Positions 30,662 to 40,087 of a stretch of 40,792 nucleotides of DNA are shown piece after piece; position 1 is the first letter of the stretch, and each line of letters starts with the position of its first letter. A model generated the notes under the pieces. It ran no database searches and was not told the DNA's origin. It was given only the letters and a program-made list of their open reading frames with translations. Both the position numbers and the translations under genes were made by a program. Source of the stretch: an uncultured Catenibacterium sp. (GTDB lineage: Bacteria; Bacillota_I; Bacilli_A; Erysipelotrichales; Coprobacillaceae); assembly GCA_900764725.1 (NCBI GenBank), contig CAAFPB010000391.1:1-40792 (forward strand), read 5' to 3'.

Positions 30662-31344
30662 TGGATGATCAGTTTACAAGATTAAGATGGGTTGCAGGTG
30701 ATAACTGTATTGATATTATGAAGACGAAACATGTTGCAGTATTTGGCTGTGGTGGTGTTGGAGGCTTTGTGGTAGAAGGTTTAGTTCGTTCTGGTGTAGG
30801 AACAATTGATGTATATGATCATGATACAGTGGATATCACAAACCTCAATAGACAGATTATAGCGTTACATTCTACAGTAGGTAAGAAAAAAGTAGATATC
30901 ATTAAAGAACGTATGTTAGATATTAATCCAAATTTAAATATAAATACGTTTGATACATTTTATTTACCTGAAAATGCTGATACAATAGATTTATCTCAAT
31001 ATGATTATGTGATTGATGCAATTGATACAGTAACTGCAAAGATAGAATTGATTAAGAGATGTACTGAATTGAATGTACCTATTATCTCTTCTATGGGTAC
31101 AGGAAATAAGCTTGATCCAACTCATTTACAGATTACTGATATATATAAGACAAAGATTGATCCTCTTGCGAAAGTAATGAGAAGAGAATTAAAAGCAAGA
31201 AGAATTAAGAAGTGTTTAGTTGCTTATTCAGATGAGATTCCTGCAAAGACAGGACAGAGAACACCAGGTAGTAGTGTATTTGTGCCAGCAAGTGCAGGAT
31301 TAATGATTGCAGGATATGTGTTTCAATCATTGATAGGAGGATAA
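30661..31344 (+). CDS. tcdA: tRNA threonylcarbamoyladenosine dehydratase
   Basis: A 227-residue E1-like (ThiF/MoeB fold) enzyme that cyclises t6A at position 37 of tRNAs using ATP. The nucleotide-binding loop GCGGVGG is at 29-35. DHDTVDITNLNRQ and DAIDTVTAKIELI fit TcdA rather than the ThiF or MoeB sulphur carriers' partners. GTGNKLDPTHLQITDIYKT is a TcdA-type segment. TAATGG overlap with ttcA gives tight coupling. It is followed after four bases by the DJ-1 gene. Confidence 0.92.
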   Translation: MDDQFTRLRWVAGDNCIDIMKTKHVAVFGCGGVGGFVVEGLVRSGVGTIDVYDHDTVDITNLNRQIIALHSTVGKKKVDIIKERMLDINPNLNINTFDTFYLPENADTIDLSQYDYVIDAIDTVTAKIELIKRCTELNVPIISSMGTGNKLDPTHLQITDIYKTKIDPLAKVMRRELKARRIKKCLVAYSDEIPAKTGQRTPGSSVFVPASAGLMIAGYVFQSLIGG

Positions 31345-31348
31345 CAGT

Positions 31349-31897
31349 ATGGCTAAAGTTGCAGTTTTAATGGCAGATGGTTTTGAAGAAGTAGAAGCCT
31401 TAGGTGTAGTAGATATCTTAAGACGCGCAGAAGTGGATGTAGACACTGTTTCTATTAAAGAGGAGCAGGTTGTCATTTCTTCTAGAAACATTCCTGTACG
31501 TGCGGATAAGACGCTTACAGACATGGATTATTATGATATGATTGTGATTCCTGGAGGAGCAGGTGCATGGACCTTAAGAGATGATGATCGTATTATTTCA
31601 CTCATTAAGAAATATGATCATGAAGAAAGATATATTGCCGCTATATGTGCAGGACCTATGGCTTTAGGTAAAGCAGGTGTAATCACTAATAAGAAAGTCA
31701 CTTCTTATCCAGGAGAAGAAATTGAAAGCTATTTAAAAGCAGGTAAATATGTTGAAGAAGAAGTGGTTGTAGATGGTCATATTATTACAAGTAGAGGACC
31801 AGCCACAGCATTTGCGTTTGCCTATAAGCTTTTAGATGTATTAGGTATTGATTCATCAAGCCTTAAGCATGGAATGTTGTATGATCTATACAGATAG
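31349..31897 (+). CDS. DJ-1/PfpI family protein
   Basis: A 182-residue protein of the DJ-1 superfamily (YajL/ThiJ branch). The nucleophile elbow AAICAGPM holds Cys100, supported by the acidic GFEEVEA near 11-17, and TSRGPATAFAFAYKLLDVLG is a signature of the branch. Reported roles of relatives include redox protection and deglycase activity, which is disputed. AGGAGG overlaps the tcdA end, so it is the third gene of the ttcA operon. Confidence 0.92.
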   Translation: MAKVAVLMADGFEEVEALGVVDILRRAEVDVDTVSIKEEQVVISSRNIPVRADKTLTDMDYYDMIVIPGGAGAWTLRDDDRIISLIKKYDHEERYIAAICAGPMALGKAGVITNKKVTSYPGEEIESYLKAGKYVEEEVVVDGHIITSRGPATAFAFAYKLLDVLGIDSSSLKHGMLYDLYR

Positions 31898-31917
31898 CCT
31901 TTGTGCTATCTTTTTTT
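31892..31917 (+). terminator. Intrinsic terminator of the ttcA operon
   Basis: The stem AGATAGC / GCTATCT with a six-base loop, followed by seven T, begins in the last codons of the DJ-1 gene. Confidence 0.9.
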
Positions 31918-31923
31918 AATGCG

Positions 31924-31947
31924 AAAAAAACGATCCCGAAGGATCGT
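31924..31947 (-). terminator. Intrinsic terminator of tRNA-Glu
   Basis: On the - strand, ACGATCC / GGATCGT with a TTCG tetraloop, then seven T, 11 bases beyond the CCA end. Confidence 0.93.
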
Positions 31948-31958
31948 AATATTTAATA

Positions 31959-32034
31959 TGGTGACCGGTACGGGATTCGAACCCGTGAATGCATGCGTGA
32001 AAGGCATGTGAGTTAACCGTTTCTCCAACCGGCC
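31959..32034 (-). tRNA. tRNA-Glu (anticodon TTC), CCA encoded
   Basis: A 76-base cloverleaf. The acceptor stem GGCCGGT / ACCGGTC has a G-U pair at 2-71 and is followed by A and an encoded CCA. The anticodon arm is CATGC-CTTTCAC-GCATG, giving anticodon TTC (reads GAA and GAG). The T arm contains GGGTTCGAATCCC. It stands alone on the - strand between two + operons with its own terminator. Confidence 0.97.
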
Positions 32035-32082
32035 AGCGGAATTGAGTATATCATAGGAGAAACAAATACGTCAATAGTTATT

Positions 32083-32481
32083 TTAATATTTTGATAAAGA
32101 AAATGCTGAAATTTTTTTGTCTTTAAAGGTAAACTTAATTTGTATATTCTTCTCTTTATATTTATAGGTTATAGTACCTTTTCCGTTATTGTAATGGTTA
32201 GAAGTAGGAGAAGAATAAGTATGCTTTACTGTAGAGTAATCAGTTCCTACAGTAATATTATTCTTAAGTTTATACTTCTTAGTAAAGAGAGTGATTGTTT
32301 GGATTTTTCCATCCTTTTCTGAATATTGAATATTAGAATCAAATAAAGCATCTGACATCTTTGATGCACTCATACCAGGATAGAGCTCTTTATTCTTATA
32401 AATGACTGTATAGTCCTTTATATCAGTTTGAGCACTACATGCACATAATAAGAGACATAGTAATAATAGTATCTTCTTCAT
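32083..32481 (-). CDS. Small hypothetical lipoprotein
   Basis: A 132-residue lipoprotein. MKKILLLLCLLLCACSAQ has a lipobox LCAC with Cys15, then a Lys- and Tyr-rich soluble domain with beta character (KDYTVIYKNKELYPGMS, GKGTITYKYKEKNIQIKFTF). It resembles in style, not clearly in sequence, the other small lipoprotein at 22116. AAGGAGGT precedes its ATG. It lies upstream of tRNA-Glu on the same strand, but separate transcripts are likely. Function unknown. Confidence 0.7.
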   Translation of the reverse strand: MKKILLLLCLLLCACSAQTDIKDYTVIYKNKELYPGMSASKMSDALFDSNIQYSEKDGKIQTITLFTKKYKLKNNITVGTDYSTVKHTYSSPTSNHYNNGKGTITYKYKEKNIQIKFTFKDKKISAFSLSKY

Positions 32482-32587
32482 ATATATACCTCCTTGTCTT
32501 TATATTAGAACTTTAATAAGAAATTGCAAGAAAAGTTTGACAGGGAGCAACTACCGTCTAGTAGAATAAATGTAGGAGGTAATTGTT

Positions 32588-33454
32588 ATGGAATATGTAA
32601 AATTAAATAATGGTGTAGAAATGCCGTTCATCAGTTTTGGAGTTTATCAGATTCCAAAAGAGGATACTAAGAGATGTGTATTAGATGCAATCAAGTCTGG
32701 ATATAGAGGCATTGATACAGCACAGAGCTACTTCAATGAAAGTGAAGTAGGGGATGCGATTGTAGAGTGTGGTGTTCCTAGAGAAGAACTCTTTATCACT
32801 ACTAAAGTCTGGATTGATCATTATGGTTATGAAGAATGTAAGGCATCAGTAGAAGAATCTTTAAGAAAACTTAAAACAGACTATTTAGATCTATGTTTAC
32901 TTCATCAGCCTTTTAGTGATTATTATGGTGCTTATCGTGCTTTAGAAGAGTTATATGCAGAAGGTAAAATAAAAGCAATTGGTGTTTCTAATTTCTATCC
33001 TGATCGTTTGACAGATATTTGTATGTTTGGTAGAAAGGTTATTCCTGCAGTTAACCAGGTAGAAGTCAATCCTTTTAATGCACAATGGTGTGCTCAGGAA
33101 AACATGGAAAAATATGGTGTAAAAATGGATGCATGGGCTCCATTTGGTGAAGGAAGAAATAATCTATTTACTAATGAAACATTAGTTTCTATTGGTAAGA
33201 AATATAATAAGAGTTCTGCTCAGGTTGTGTTGAGATGGCTTATTCAAAGAGGTGTTATTGTTGCCTGCAAGTCTACTCATATTGAAAGAATGCAGGAAAA
33301 TATCAATGTCTTTGATTTTGAATTAACAGAAGAAGACATGAATTCTATTAAAACATTAGATACTAGTAATAGCTTATTCTTCTCTCATAATGATCCTAAT
33401 ATGGTTGAATGGTTCGACAAGATTGTGAAAGAAAGAAGAGTAAATGAAGATTAG
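32588..33454 (+). CDS. Aldo/keto reductase
   Basis: A 288-residue NADPH-dependent aldo/keto reductase (beta-alpha barrel) of the AKR5-like bacterial group, often annotated as 2,5-diketogluconate reductase. The catalytic tetrad is complete: Asp43 and Tyr48 in GIDTAQSYFNESEVG, Lys73 in TTKVW and His106 in CLLHQP. AIGVSNF and the cofactor segment ACKSTHIERMQEN are as expected. The physiological substrate is unknown. GTAGGAGGTAATT precedes ATG 32588, and a TTGACA box lies 46 bases upstream of it. Confidence 0.92.
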   Translation: MEYVKLNNGVEMPFISFGVYQIPKEDTKRCVLDAIKSGYRGIDTAQSYFNESEVGDAIVECGVPREELFITTKVWIDHYGYEECKASVEESLRKLKTDYLDLCLLHQPFSDYYGAYRALEELYAEGKIKAIGVSNFYPDRLTDICMFGRKVIPAVNQVEVNPFNAQWCAQENMEKYGVKMDAWAPFGEGRNNLFTNETLVSIGKKYNKSSAQVVLRWLIQRGVIVACKSTHIERMQENINVFDFELTEEDMNSIKTLDTSNSLFFSHNDPNMVEWFDKIVKERRVNED

Positions 33455-33456
33455 AT

Positions 33457-33484
33457 AAAAAGACTTCAATTGAAGTCTTTTTTA
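33457..33484. terminator. Bidirectional terminator between the aldo/keto reductase and the transporter operon
   Basis: A fully palindromic stem AAAAGACTTCAA / TTGAAGTCTTTT with T and A runs on either side, between two convergent genes. Confidence 0.9.
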
Positions 33485-35587
33485 ACGGATGTTATGTTTT
33501 GATATCATCTTTTGAATGATTACAGGTATAAAGAATTCTATCACAAATGCGGAAGCATAGAATAATGCAATATGAATTATTGTAATAGGCATGATTAATG
33601 GAATAATCATCATCTTTATTGTGAAAATCATAATTACTTCTAGAAGAATCCATACAAATGTACCTAATATTAATGCGTTTTTCAAGTATGTGCGATAGAA
33701 GCTGTGATCTATTCTCTTAGTTGTTAAACCCATGTTATAGAGATAATCTCTTGTCTGTTTTTCTTCTCTTAAAATGAGATACTTAAGGTAAAAATAGAAA
33801 CCATACAACAATATAAAGACAACTGCAATGAATTCTATTAATACTTTCTGATTGTTGGTGATAAGAGAATTGATTGCATCATTATCTACAAATGCACCCT
33901 CTACCTTAAAACCTAGTTTTTCTAATTCATTCTTAACCTGATTGATATTCTTAAGACTATCTACTCTTAATGTATAAGCATCTGGACGCCATGGTGTTTT
34001 CATGATGATATCATCTACATCATTCATAGTATAATTTTCAGGAAGAACATTTTCAATTTTTACATAACCTTTTTCACTATGAGGATCCTCTATATTATAA
34101 ATAACAACACTTTCTTTGACTTTAAAAGCTTCCATATATGGTGTAATACAGTCTCTAGGAATGTAAACATACGCATCTCCTGTGCCAACACTATTTGTAC
34201 TTATAGCTGATCCTGGTTTTAAAATTCCTCTCACAGGCAGGTTCATATAAACAAGTTTTACACAAGGTGTGTTGATATCGATCCACTCATCACCATCAGA
34301 TGATGTTCCCACTTGAGAAATACCAGAAGCATTATAAACAGGTATTGGAACCCATAATCCTATTTTTAACTTCTTGATATTAATATCCTCTAGTCTAAGG
34401 TTATTTTCTTCTAAGAAAGCTTCCATTTTTTCGTTGCTTAAATAGACACCTTTATTATCAGCATGTTTAATAGTGATGTTTGTATAATCATCCCTACTAT
34501 CATAAGTTTGAAGCATAAAGATGGATGAACTACCATTCATATGACCATCAGATAGTGATATCTGATCATAGTTATTTTCTGTTGCACCATTCATATCATC
34601 CGTCCATTCTGAGAAGGTGCTATAGTGAACATCATATCTCCATGTAAGGCGTTCTATGTGACTGACACTTTTAATCTTATTGTAATCCTGTTGACTCAGA
34701 GGTGTTTCTCCAGAATAGTATGTATAATAATCATTCTTATATTTTTCTTTGTAGACAACAAGGTCTCTAGAAGCAACAGAATTAATTTTGTCTTCATAAG
34801 AAGCACTATATGTTCCATAAATATTATAACTATAAGCACATATAATCATTGTGAAAGCAACAAGTATATTCATTACTGTTCTGAAAGTACGATGCGAAAA
34901 ACGAATATCCATGTTTTTATCTTTCATGATAGGTGCTTTTATTAAACTCTTCTCTTTGGATAGATCTCTATCTATGATTAATGCACCCTCTACTTTATAA
35001 AGCGTATCAGCTGCTTGAATCATTCTACTATCATGTGATGCACTAATCACATAATGTCCTTTATCTGCGTACTCTTTGAGAATATTGATCATTATATTTG
35101 CATAACCTGGATCAAGTGCAGCAGTAGGTTCATCTAAGATGAGTATTTCAGGCTGTCTTATTAAGGCTAAATAAACGGCAACGCGTGTTTTTTCTCCTCC
35201 AGATAAACTTTTAGGATATTTATTTTCAAGAGGTTTTATACCTAATTGTTCTTCATAATCAGGAATTCTTTTACATCCTAATTTTTCTAACTGTTTAATA
35301 TGGCTGCCAATGGTCATTCCTTCTATGAATAAAGGTATCTGGTGAACATTTGCGAGATGATCATGAATGAATTTCTGTTTATTGTCTTCATCAAGAGTAT
35401 CAATTCTTTGCCCTTCATAGAGATAAATACAGTCATAAGCAAATTGGAAGGCTTTAAGAAATGTGGATTTTCCTGATCCGCTTCTTCCTTTAATAACAGT
35501 TAAATGTCCACATTCAGCACGAAATGAAGCATCTTTAAATACAGTCTTTTTTCCAAAAGACACATTAAGTTGTTTAATTTCAAGCAT
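33482..35587 (-). CDS. ABC transporter ATPase-permease fusion, MacB-like layout (second gene)
   Basis: A 701-residue fusion. The N-terminal ATPase (about 1-205) has Walker [10 protein letters not shown] (34-42), signature LSGGEKTR and Walker [14 protein letters not shown] membrane helix at about 236-256 is followed by a large extracellular region (about 257-570) and three C-terminal helices (about 575-695), the FtsX/MacB permease layout. Such proteins extrude peptides or move lipids at the envelope. ATG 35587 is chosen as GAGGTGG precedes it; the gene starts one base after the stop of the other fusion. The likely partner forms a heterodimer with it. Confidence 0.8.
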   Translation of the reverse strand: MLEIKQLNVSFGKKTVFKDASFRAECGHLTVIKGRSGSGKSTFLKAFQFAYDCIYLYEGQRIDTLDEDNKQKFIHDHLANVHQIPLFIEGMTIGSHIKQLEKLGCKRIPDYEEQLGIKPLENKYPKSLSGGEKTRVAVYLALIRQPEILILDEPTAALDPGYANIMINILKEYADKGHYVISASHDSRMIQAADTLYKVEGALIIDRDLSKEKSLIKAPIMKDKNMDIRFSHRTFRTVMNILVAFTMIICAYSYNIYGTYSASYEDKINSVASRDLVVYKEKYKNDYYTYYSGETPLSQQDYNKIKSVSHIERLTWRYDVHYSTFSEWTDDMNGATENNYDQISLSDGHMNGSSSIFMLQTYDSRDDYTNITIKHADNKGVYLSNEKMEAFLEENNLRLEDINIKKLKIGLWVPIPVYNASGISQVGTSSDGDEWIDINTPCVKLVYMNLPVRGILKPGSAISTNSVGTGDAYVYIPRDCITPYMEAFKVKESVVIYNIEDPHSEKGYVKIENVLPENYTMNDVDDIIMKTPWRPDAYTLRVDSLKNINQVKNELEKLGFKVEGAFVDNDAINSLITNNQKVLIEFIAVVFILLYGFYFYLKYLILREEKQTRDYLYNMGLTTKRIDHSFYRTYLKNALILGTFVWILLEVIMIFTIKMMIIPLIMPITIIHIALFYASAFVIEFFIPVIIQKMISKHNIR

Positions 35588-35588
35588 A

Positions 35589-37388
35589 TTAAACCACCTC
35601 ATTTCTTAGTTCTGTAACAATATCAATCTTTTTGATAAATCTTGATTGAGTCATCACTCTTTCTAAAAGAAGAATGATTATAAAGACAAAAGTAGATATA
35701 AGAGGTGCTACAAGTGAGAATATACCTGTAAAAACCAACATGATAATTGATATGATTGTACTGATAACTAAAACAGCACAAAGCCCAATAATGCTTTCAG
35801 TCAGAGATATATGAATCAAATCTTTTTCTCTTAAGCCAGAAATTCTTAATAAAACAAGTTCGCTCTTTCTTTGCATTAATAAATGTGATTCAAGAACAAT
35901 ATCAATAATCATAGCTACAAGAATAATAATACCTGCAAATGTAAACATCAGCATTTGATAATAGTTGTTTAAGCTATTCATCGATTCTCTATCTGTAAAT
36001 GAATCATTGATTGTATAACCACTCTTTTCATAGCCTTTTAGAGCTGTTTCTAATTTATCGTATGTATCATAGCATACTACGTATCCTATATATTGTTTAT
36101 CTTTACTGTTCTTTTCATAAATGGATTTCATTAATGAATAAGGCATGTAGATATATCTTTGACTTTTTACTACATAATGGACTTTTTTAGAATTTTTAAA
36201 TACACCATTCATATCAAAACTGTGTTCAGTTTGATGCATTCCTTCTCTATCTTTAATGGTTATATCTAGATTTATTTTGTTGTTCTTGGATTTCTGATTG
36301 AGAATATAGAAGGTAGATTCATCCATGTATATACCATTTTGTTTATCCTGTATAGGTCTATCTATATACTTGGATAAATCATCTTCTTTGAAATAAGGAA
36401 CAATATAAACTTCTTCACCATTCACATCAGTAGACATCTTATATAAGGGATATGCATTCTTATCATTTAATGTAATCAGTTTACTATAATCCTGATCTAC
36501 ATAAGAATGTTCATCTTTCGTGATAATAGCTTTGTTTTCTAATTGTCCTACTAGCATCTGCATTGCTTGCTTTTTAGAATTATGAATAATTCCAGTCATA
36601 ACCTGACATGAAACAAGACTTAAAACAAAAACCATCAATAAAAGAACATACATAAAGCTATAATGCTTCATATACGTTTTAACATATTCAATGCAGAAAT
36701 TATGATTGATAGAAGGGGCTATGCCTTCACCGCTTTGATCTTCGCAAAGTGTAGAATCAGAAGATGAAAGCGTACCATCTTTAATCATATAGGTAACATC
36801 AGCATATCCTATTGCACAATCAGAGTGTGATGCCATAACAATAGTCATATCATGACTCAGTTCTTTTAGTATTTCATATATTTGTATTTCATTGTCATGA
36901 TCTAGAGAAGCAGTCGGTTCATCAAGGATAAGAACCTGTGGATGACTAACAAGAGCACACGCAATAGAAAGTCTTTGTCTTTCACCAAGAGAAAGTGTCA
37001 TAACATTTTGTGAAGGAGAAACATCTAAATGCATTCTATCAAGGCATTCATCTATATCATTATCCGTTAATACTTTATTATGAATACGTGCAAAATATTG
37101 AAGTGTACCTGTCACATCAAGATGAGGAAGAAGACTGCTTTCTTGTAAAACATAACCAATACGGCTTCTTCTATATTCATCTCTTTCCTCTTCTTCTATG
37201 AGTTTTCCATCATAATAATATTTATAATTGCTTTTATTATCCATGAGGGCAATACAATAAAGAAGTGCAGTTTTTCCTGAACCACTTTTACCTCTTAGAA
37301 GAGTGATAGAATGAGCAGGAATACTGATCGATGCATGATCTAGAATAACTCTATCATAGGCGATGGTTACATCTTTGAGTTCAATCAT
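35589..37388 (-). CDS. ABC transporter ATPase-permease fusion, MacB-like layout (first gene)
   Basis: A 599-residue fusion with the same order of parts as its neighbour: ATPase (about 1-205; Walker [10 protein letters not shown] 33-41, LSLGERQR signature, [13 protein letters not shown]), a helix at about 238-260, an extracellular domain, and three C-terminal helices. The signature has Leu for the usual Ser-Gly (LSLGE), as in one half of some heterodimeric exporters. The ribosome site is weak (AAAGGAATAATAAT). It lies directly downstream of the lactococcin-972-like gene. Export of or immunity to that peptide is the likely role, by context only. Confidence 0.8.
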   Translation of the reverse strand: MIELKDVTIAYDRVILDHASISIPAHSITLLRGKSGSGKTALLYCIALMDNKSNYKYYYDGKLIEEEERDEYRRSRIGYVLQESSLLPHLDVTGTLQYFARIHNKVLTDNDIDECLDRMHLDVSPSQNVMTLSLGERQRLSIACALVSHPQVLILDEPTASLDHDNEIQIYEILKELSHDMTIVMASHSDCAIGYADVTYMIKDGTLSSSDSTLCEDQSGEGIAPSINHNFCIEYVKTYMKHYSFMYVLLLMVFVLSLVSCQVMTGIIHNSKKQAMQMLVGQLENKAIITKDEHSYVDQDYSKLITLNDKNAYPLYKMSTDVNGEEVYIVPYFKEDDLSKYIDRPIQDKQNGIYMDESTFYILNQKSKNNKINLDITIKDREGMHQTEHSFDMNGVFKNSKKVHYVVKSQRYIYMPYSLMKSIYEKNSKDKQYIGYVVCYDTYDKLETALKGYEKSGYTINDSFTDRESMNSLNNYYQMLMFTFAGIIILVAMIIDIVLESHLLMQRKSELVLLRISGLREKDLIHISLTESIIGLCAVLVISTIISIIMLVFTGIFSLVAPLISTFVFIIILLLERVMTQSRFIKKIDIVTELRNEVV

Positions 37389-37411
37389 ATTATTATTCCT
37401 TTCTAAATATA

Positions 37412-37432
37412 ACTCCCAGTAGAACTGGGAGT
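37412..37432 (-). terminator. Hairpin between the secreted-peptide gene and the transporter genes
   Basis: A perfect stem ACTCCCAG / CTGGGAGT with a five-base loop is followed on the - strand by TATATTT. This is a weak tail, so partial termination would leave more peptide mRNA than transporter mRNA. Confidence 0.5.
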
Positions 37433-37440
37433 CGTTAAAA

Positions 37441-37824
37441 TTATTTTATATTACGTGTAGACCATTTGTCAGTTGCACCATTTACAGACCAATGATAAAT
37501 CATGCTGCCGGAATGGGAAACGTAATTATAATCAGTGCTCGAGAAATTTACTTTTTGTTCACAATGGTAAAAACTAGGATTTCTTTTATAAGTTTTTGGA
37601 ATTCCTGATTTAGTAGCGTATCCACCTTTTCCAGAATAGCCGATACTGGTTGGTGATCCTACTTTCCATCGTGTTGTTTCGTGAGTATAGTAAGTCGCTG
37701 TTACACTAGCAGAGGTTCCTGCACATGTTCCACGTAATGTCTTAGACATTGATGCAGCATAAACGGATTGGATGCTAATAAAACATGCAATACCACTTGC
37801 TAATATTATAAATTTCTTTTTCAT
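37441..37824 (-). CDS. Secreted peptide resembling lactococcin 972-type bacteriocins
   Basis: A 127-residue preprotein. The signal peptide ends at about VYA (21-23). The mature part is Ser/Thr/Tyr/Gly-rich with Cys34 and Cys88. GGYATKSGIPKTYKRNPSFYH (67-87) recalls the GVWAKATV...TxxASFYYNFW end of lactococcin 972, and YYTHETTRWKVGSPTS resembles its middle, but the protein is longer at both ends. In that family the peptide gene is followed by a large membrane protein and ABC ATPase, as here. AAGGTGATC precedes the ATG. The call is inference from partial motif match plus context. Confidence 0.55.
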   Translation of the reverse strand: MKKKFIILASGIACFISIQSVYAASMSKTLRGTCAGTSASVTATYYTHETTRWKVGSPTSIGYSGKGGYATKSGIPKTYKRNPSFYHCEQKVNFSSTDYNYVSHSGSMIYHWSVNGATDKWSTRNIK

Positions 37825-38286
37825 AAGTGATCACCTTAAATGTTGTTACATTTATCATAATAATATGCTGCACAGAACGTGTAAAGCCTTACATATAAAA
37901 AGCTGTATTAAATTAAAACTAGTATAAATTTCTGTAACTCTTGTATTGCTTGTTAAGGTTAGCTAAAAGGCCTGGTTTCTTATGCCACATAATCTAAAGA
38001 ACTTTTTTTACATTACTTATGATAGTTTATAATCATCACTTATGTTATTTGAATTAAATATAATAAAATTTGAATACCTACAAACCCCAGGTATGCCATA
38101 AATACATTTTTTTAATGGCATCCTTTTAAACAGACAATAGAAAGAACAAACAAAGATCAAAAAATACTATTTCTTGCAGATTATGAGTATTCAAATAATA
38201 TATATGAAAACATTACGTAATATTAACGAATGCTTAACATAGAAATTATATCTATATGATATTATTCTTATAGGAGGATATATTAT
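37825..38286. other. AT-rich intergenic region between divergent secreted-protein genes
   Basis: No convincing gene is seen in these 462 bases. The region holds ATACCT...AGGTAT (38074-38094) and a 7-base inverted repeat ATGCCAT / ATGGCAT (38093-38120 region) around a T run. A + strand promoter lies near the right end. The region looks like a regulated divergent promoter area. A 19-codon frame in it lacks a ribosome site. Confidence 0.5.
38234..38262 (+). promoter_or_regulatory. Promoter of the second secreted-protein gene
   Basis: TTAACA (38234-38239), 17 bases, TGATAT (38257-38262); ribosome site AGGAGG follows 12 bases later. TATGAT at 38255-38260 is an alternative -10. Confidence 0.5.
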
Positions 38287-39042
38287 ATGAAAAAAATAAT
38301 TATAGCATTATTTTCATGTCTGTTAATTTTCCCGATGTATTCAAATGTTAATGCTTTTGAATATAACGAAAACTTAAATACACTTTGGGAAAATAGACAA
38401 AACTTTAAATTGGCATATTCAGATATTTCTAAAACTGTGTCATTTTTTACTACGAATGGAGTAAGGTATGAATTAGATGAGGTGATTGCCTATAGTGGAA
38501 AATGCGTAAAAAGTAAATATTATAGATTGGATAATGGAAAAACTTTTTTAGGAGAGCAGTCAACAATATTCAATGAAAATAATGAAGGAATAGAAGCAAC
38601 AATGATTGAAAAAAATAAGGTGATATATAAAAGTATAATTAGATCACCTGATAATATGTTGAGAAACAACAATACTAATAATTGTAATTCGCAAATAGTG
38701 CCATACTCTGCAAAGGTATCATCAAGATGGTTTTCTCAGGGGGTCTATAAAGGTTCGAATAATATTGCAAGATATACTGTTTCAGCGTTGATTGCACTTA
38801 TTGGATATATTAGTGGGACAGCTACTGGAGTTGTTATATCGGCGCTAGCAGAAAAAGCAGTTAGCGAACATTGGCCGGCGGTATACTATTCAAAAGAAAC
38901 TTTTGTTTATATGAAAAGATGTCCTAGCTGGCCGTCTTATCCTGATTGGGTTGTAGCTGGAAAATACAAATATATTACTAAATTTTATGCCAACAGTTCT
39001 AGAAAAAAATGTAAAGGGACAGTTACTCATATAGATGGTTAA
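38287..39042 (+). CDS. Secreted protein with an internal hydrophobic glycine-rich helix, possible bacteriocin
   Basis: A 251-residue secreted protein with a signal peptide cut at about VNA (21-23). Residues 24-145 are polar and Asn-rich. A hydrophobic Gly/Ala helix follows at 163-188 (VSALIALIGYISGTATGVVI), then a Tyr/Trp/Lys-rich end (WPSYPDWVVAGKYKYITKFY). Cysteines are at 73, 133, 212 and 242. The pattern of a pro-region, a membrane-seeking helix and an aromatic basic tail recalls large Firmicutes bacteriocins such as geobacillin 26-type proteins, but this is only a resemblance. Base and codon use is more AT-rich (many ATA, AAA) than in neighbours, which hints at transfer. TAGGAGG precedes the ATG. 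Confidence 0.55.
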   Translation: MKKIIIALFSCLLIFPMYSNVNAFEYNENLNTLWENRQNFKLAYSDISKTVSFFTTNGVRYELDEVIAYSGKCVKSKYYRLDNGKTFLGEQSTIFNENNEGIEATMIEKNKVIYKSIIRSPDNMLRNNNTNNCNSQIVPYSAKVSSRWFSQGVYKGSNNIARYTVSALIALIGYISGTATGVVISALAEKAVSEHWPAVYYSKETFVYMKRCPSWPSYPDWVVAGKYKYITKFYANSSRKKCKGTVTHIDG

Positions 39043-39045
39043 AAA

Positions 39046-39213
39046 ATGAAAAATTATAATTTCTTTCTTTTAAGTGTACTTATCTTTATATTATTCTTGA
39101 TATTTGACTGGCTTAATTTTAAAAGAATCGATATTGATTATATTAAAATAACTTTGTTTTCTCTTGTAGTTGTTCTGGCATTCATTTTGTTAAAGGAAAA
39201 ATTTACAAAATAA
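39046..39213 (+). CDS. Small two-TM membrane protein, possible immunity protein
   Basis: A 55-residue protein, too short for many gene callers. It has two hydrophobic segments (about 5-23 and 34-49) joined by a short charged loop DWLNFKRIDIDYIK and ends in a basic tail. It begins three bases after the stop of the secreted protein and ends before a strong terminator, so the pair form an operon. Small two-helix proteins directly behind secreted toxins are often immunity factors; that is the basis for the proposal. No own ribosome site is strong, so coupling is likely. Confidence 0.55.
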   Translation: MKNYNFFLLSVLIFILFLIFDWLNFKRIDIDYIKITLFSLVVVLAFILLKEKFTK

Positions 39214-39251
39214 ATGTTGGATTTGGATAGAATGATATTGGAATATATTTA

Positions 39252-39322
39252 GAGTAACTAAACATGCGTGGGGGTTACTCGAGCTATAAAAACGCCAGTT
39301 ATGTGAACTCCTGGCGTTTTTT
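39252..39322 (+). terminator. Terminator of the secreted protein/two-TM operon
   Basis: The main stem AAAAACGCCAG (39288-39298) / CTGGCGTTTTTT (39311-39322) is strong. A preceding hairpin GAGTAAC (39252-39258) / GTTACTC (39274-39280) exposes a G-rich loop. Confidence 0.88.
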
Positions 39323-39406
39323 GAACTATTAACTTTTGGAACAACTCTTTATATATTTTGCTTGTCTCTTAAAAGAAGAGATGGCTGATTATTCCAATTT
39401 AGTTGA

Positions 39407-40009
39407 TCACTTATTATAATTGGGTTGATCAAGTCTTCCAACCTTATGAATGCATAGTGTAGTAATGAATTCTTCTAGTAAAATACTGAAGAACCATAAT
39501 AAGCATGCATAGAGAATAATAGGTATATGCATCATGAAAGTCATAAAGATACTTATGATCAAGAGTATGATTAAATAGAATACGTAGTAGTAAACATAAT
39601 CATATCGTGCAAGAGATTTTAACTCTTTAATACTTAGTCCATTCTCATACAAGAAGAAATATTCATCTTTATTGGAATCAATCGTCTTTTGACGATGATA
39701 GATAAGAATAATTAACATGATAATAAATATTGCACATATTAACATCATTAAACTATTCATCATTCTAGAATTAATCTGAGTGAGGTGATCAAGATTCACA
39801 TTAGAATATATTGTTAAGTGAGGATCTATATCATTGATTTGAGAAAGAATACTAGATATATATTGTGCATCATCTACTCTCACAAGTAACATCCTTGTAT
39901 CATCAATCTCAAAGTATTTCCTATATATAGTTTCAGGAAGATAGAGTACATCATCTCCTTGAGAAGTAATAGTATTCTTCTTGTTTATATAGGAAGAAGT
40001 GTGAAACAA
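39407..40009 (-). pseudogene. C-terminal remnant of an ABC permease related to the two fusions
   Basis: About 200 codons that match only the end of a MacB-like permease: a piece of the extracellular domain with LYLPETIYRKYFEIDDTRMLLVRV, comparable to the YIYMPYSLM and VYIPRDCI segments of the two intact fusions, then three hydrophobic helices (about 85-110, 136-158, 160-182). ATPase, first helix and most of the outer domain are missing. The frame has only a TTG start at 40009 with no ribosome site. Upstream lies the IS110-type transposase, so the gene was probably cut by insertion or deletion. Confidence 0.75.
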
Positions 40010-40026
40010 AAATCAATCAAAACGTA

Positions 40027-40056
40027 TAAAAAAAGACAAACTTAAAAACAAGTTTG
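40027..40056 (-). terminator. Terminator-like hairpin behind the IS110 transposase
   Basis: On the - strand, CAAACTT / AAGTTTG with a six-base loop is followed by a T-rich run. It lies about 30 bases beyond the transposase stop. Confidence 0.55.
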
Positions 40057-40087
40057 AATAGTTTAGAAAAAATAGAATAAATGAATA

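Noticed and set aside
38044..38103. 19-codon frame MLFELNIIKFEYLQTPGMP as a possible pheromone gene
   Set aside because: No ribosome binding site, no promoter tied to it and no matching receptor gene nearby.
39252..39280. GAGTAAC...GTTACTC hairpin as a separate small RNA
   Set aside because: It sits directly before the operon terminator and has no promoter of its own; it is better seen as part of the 3' end.
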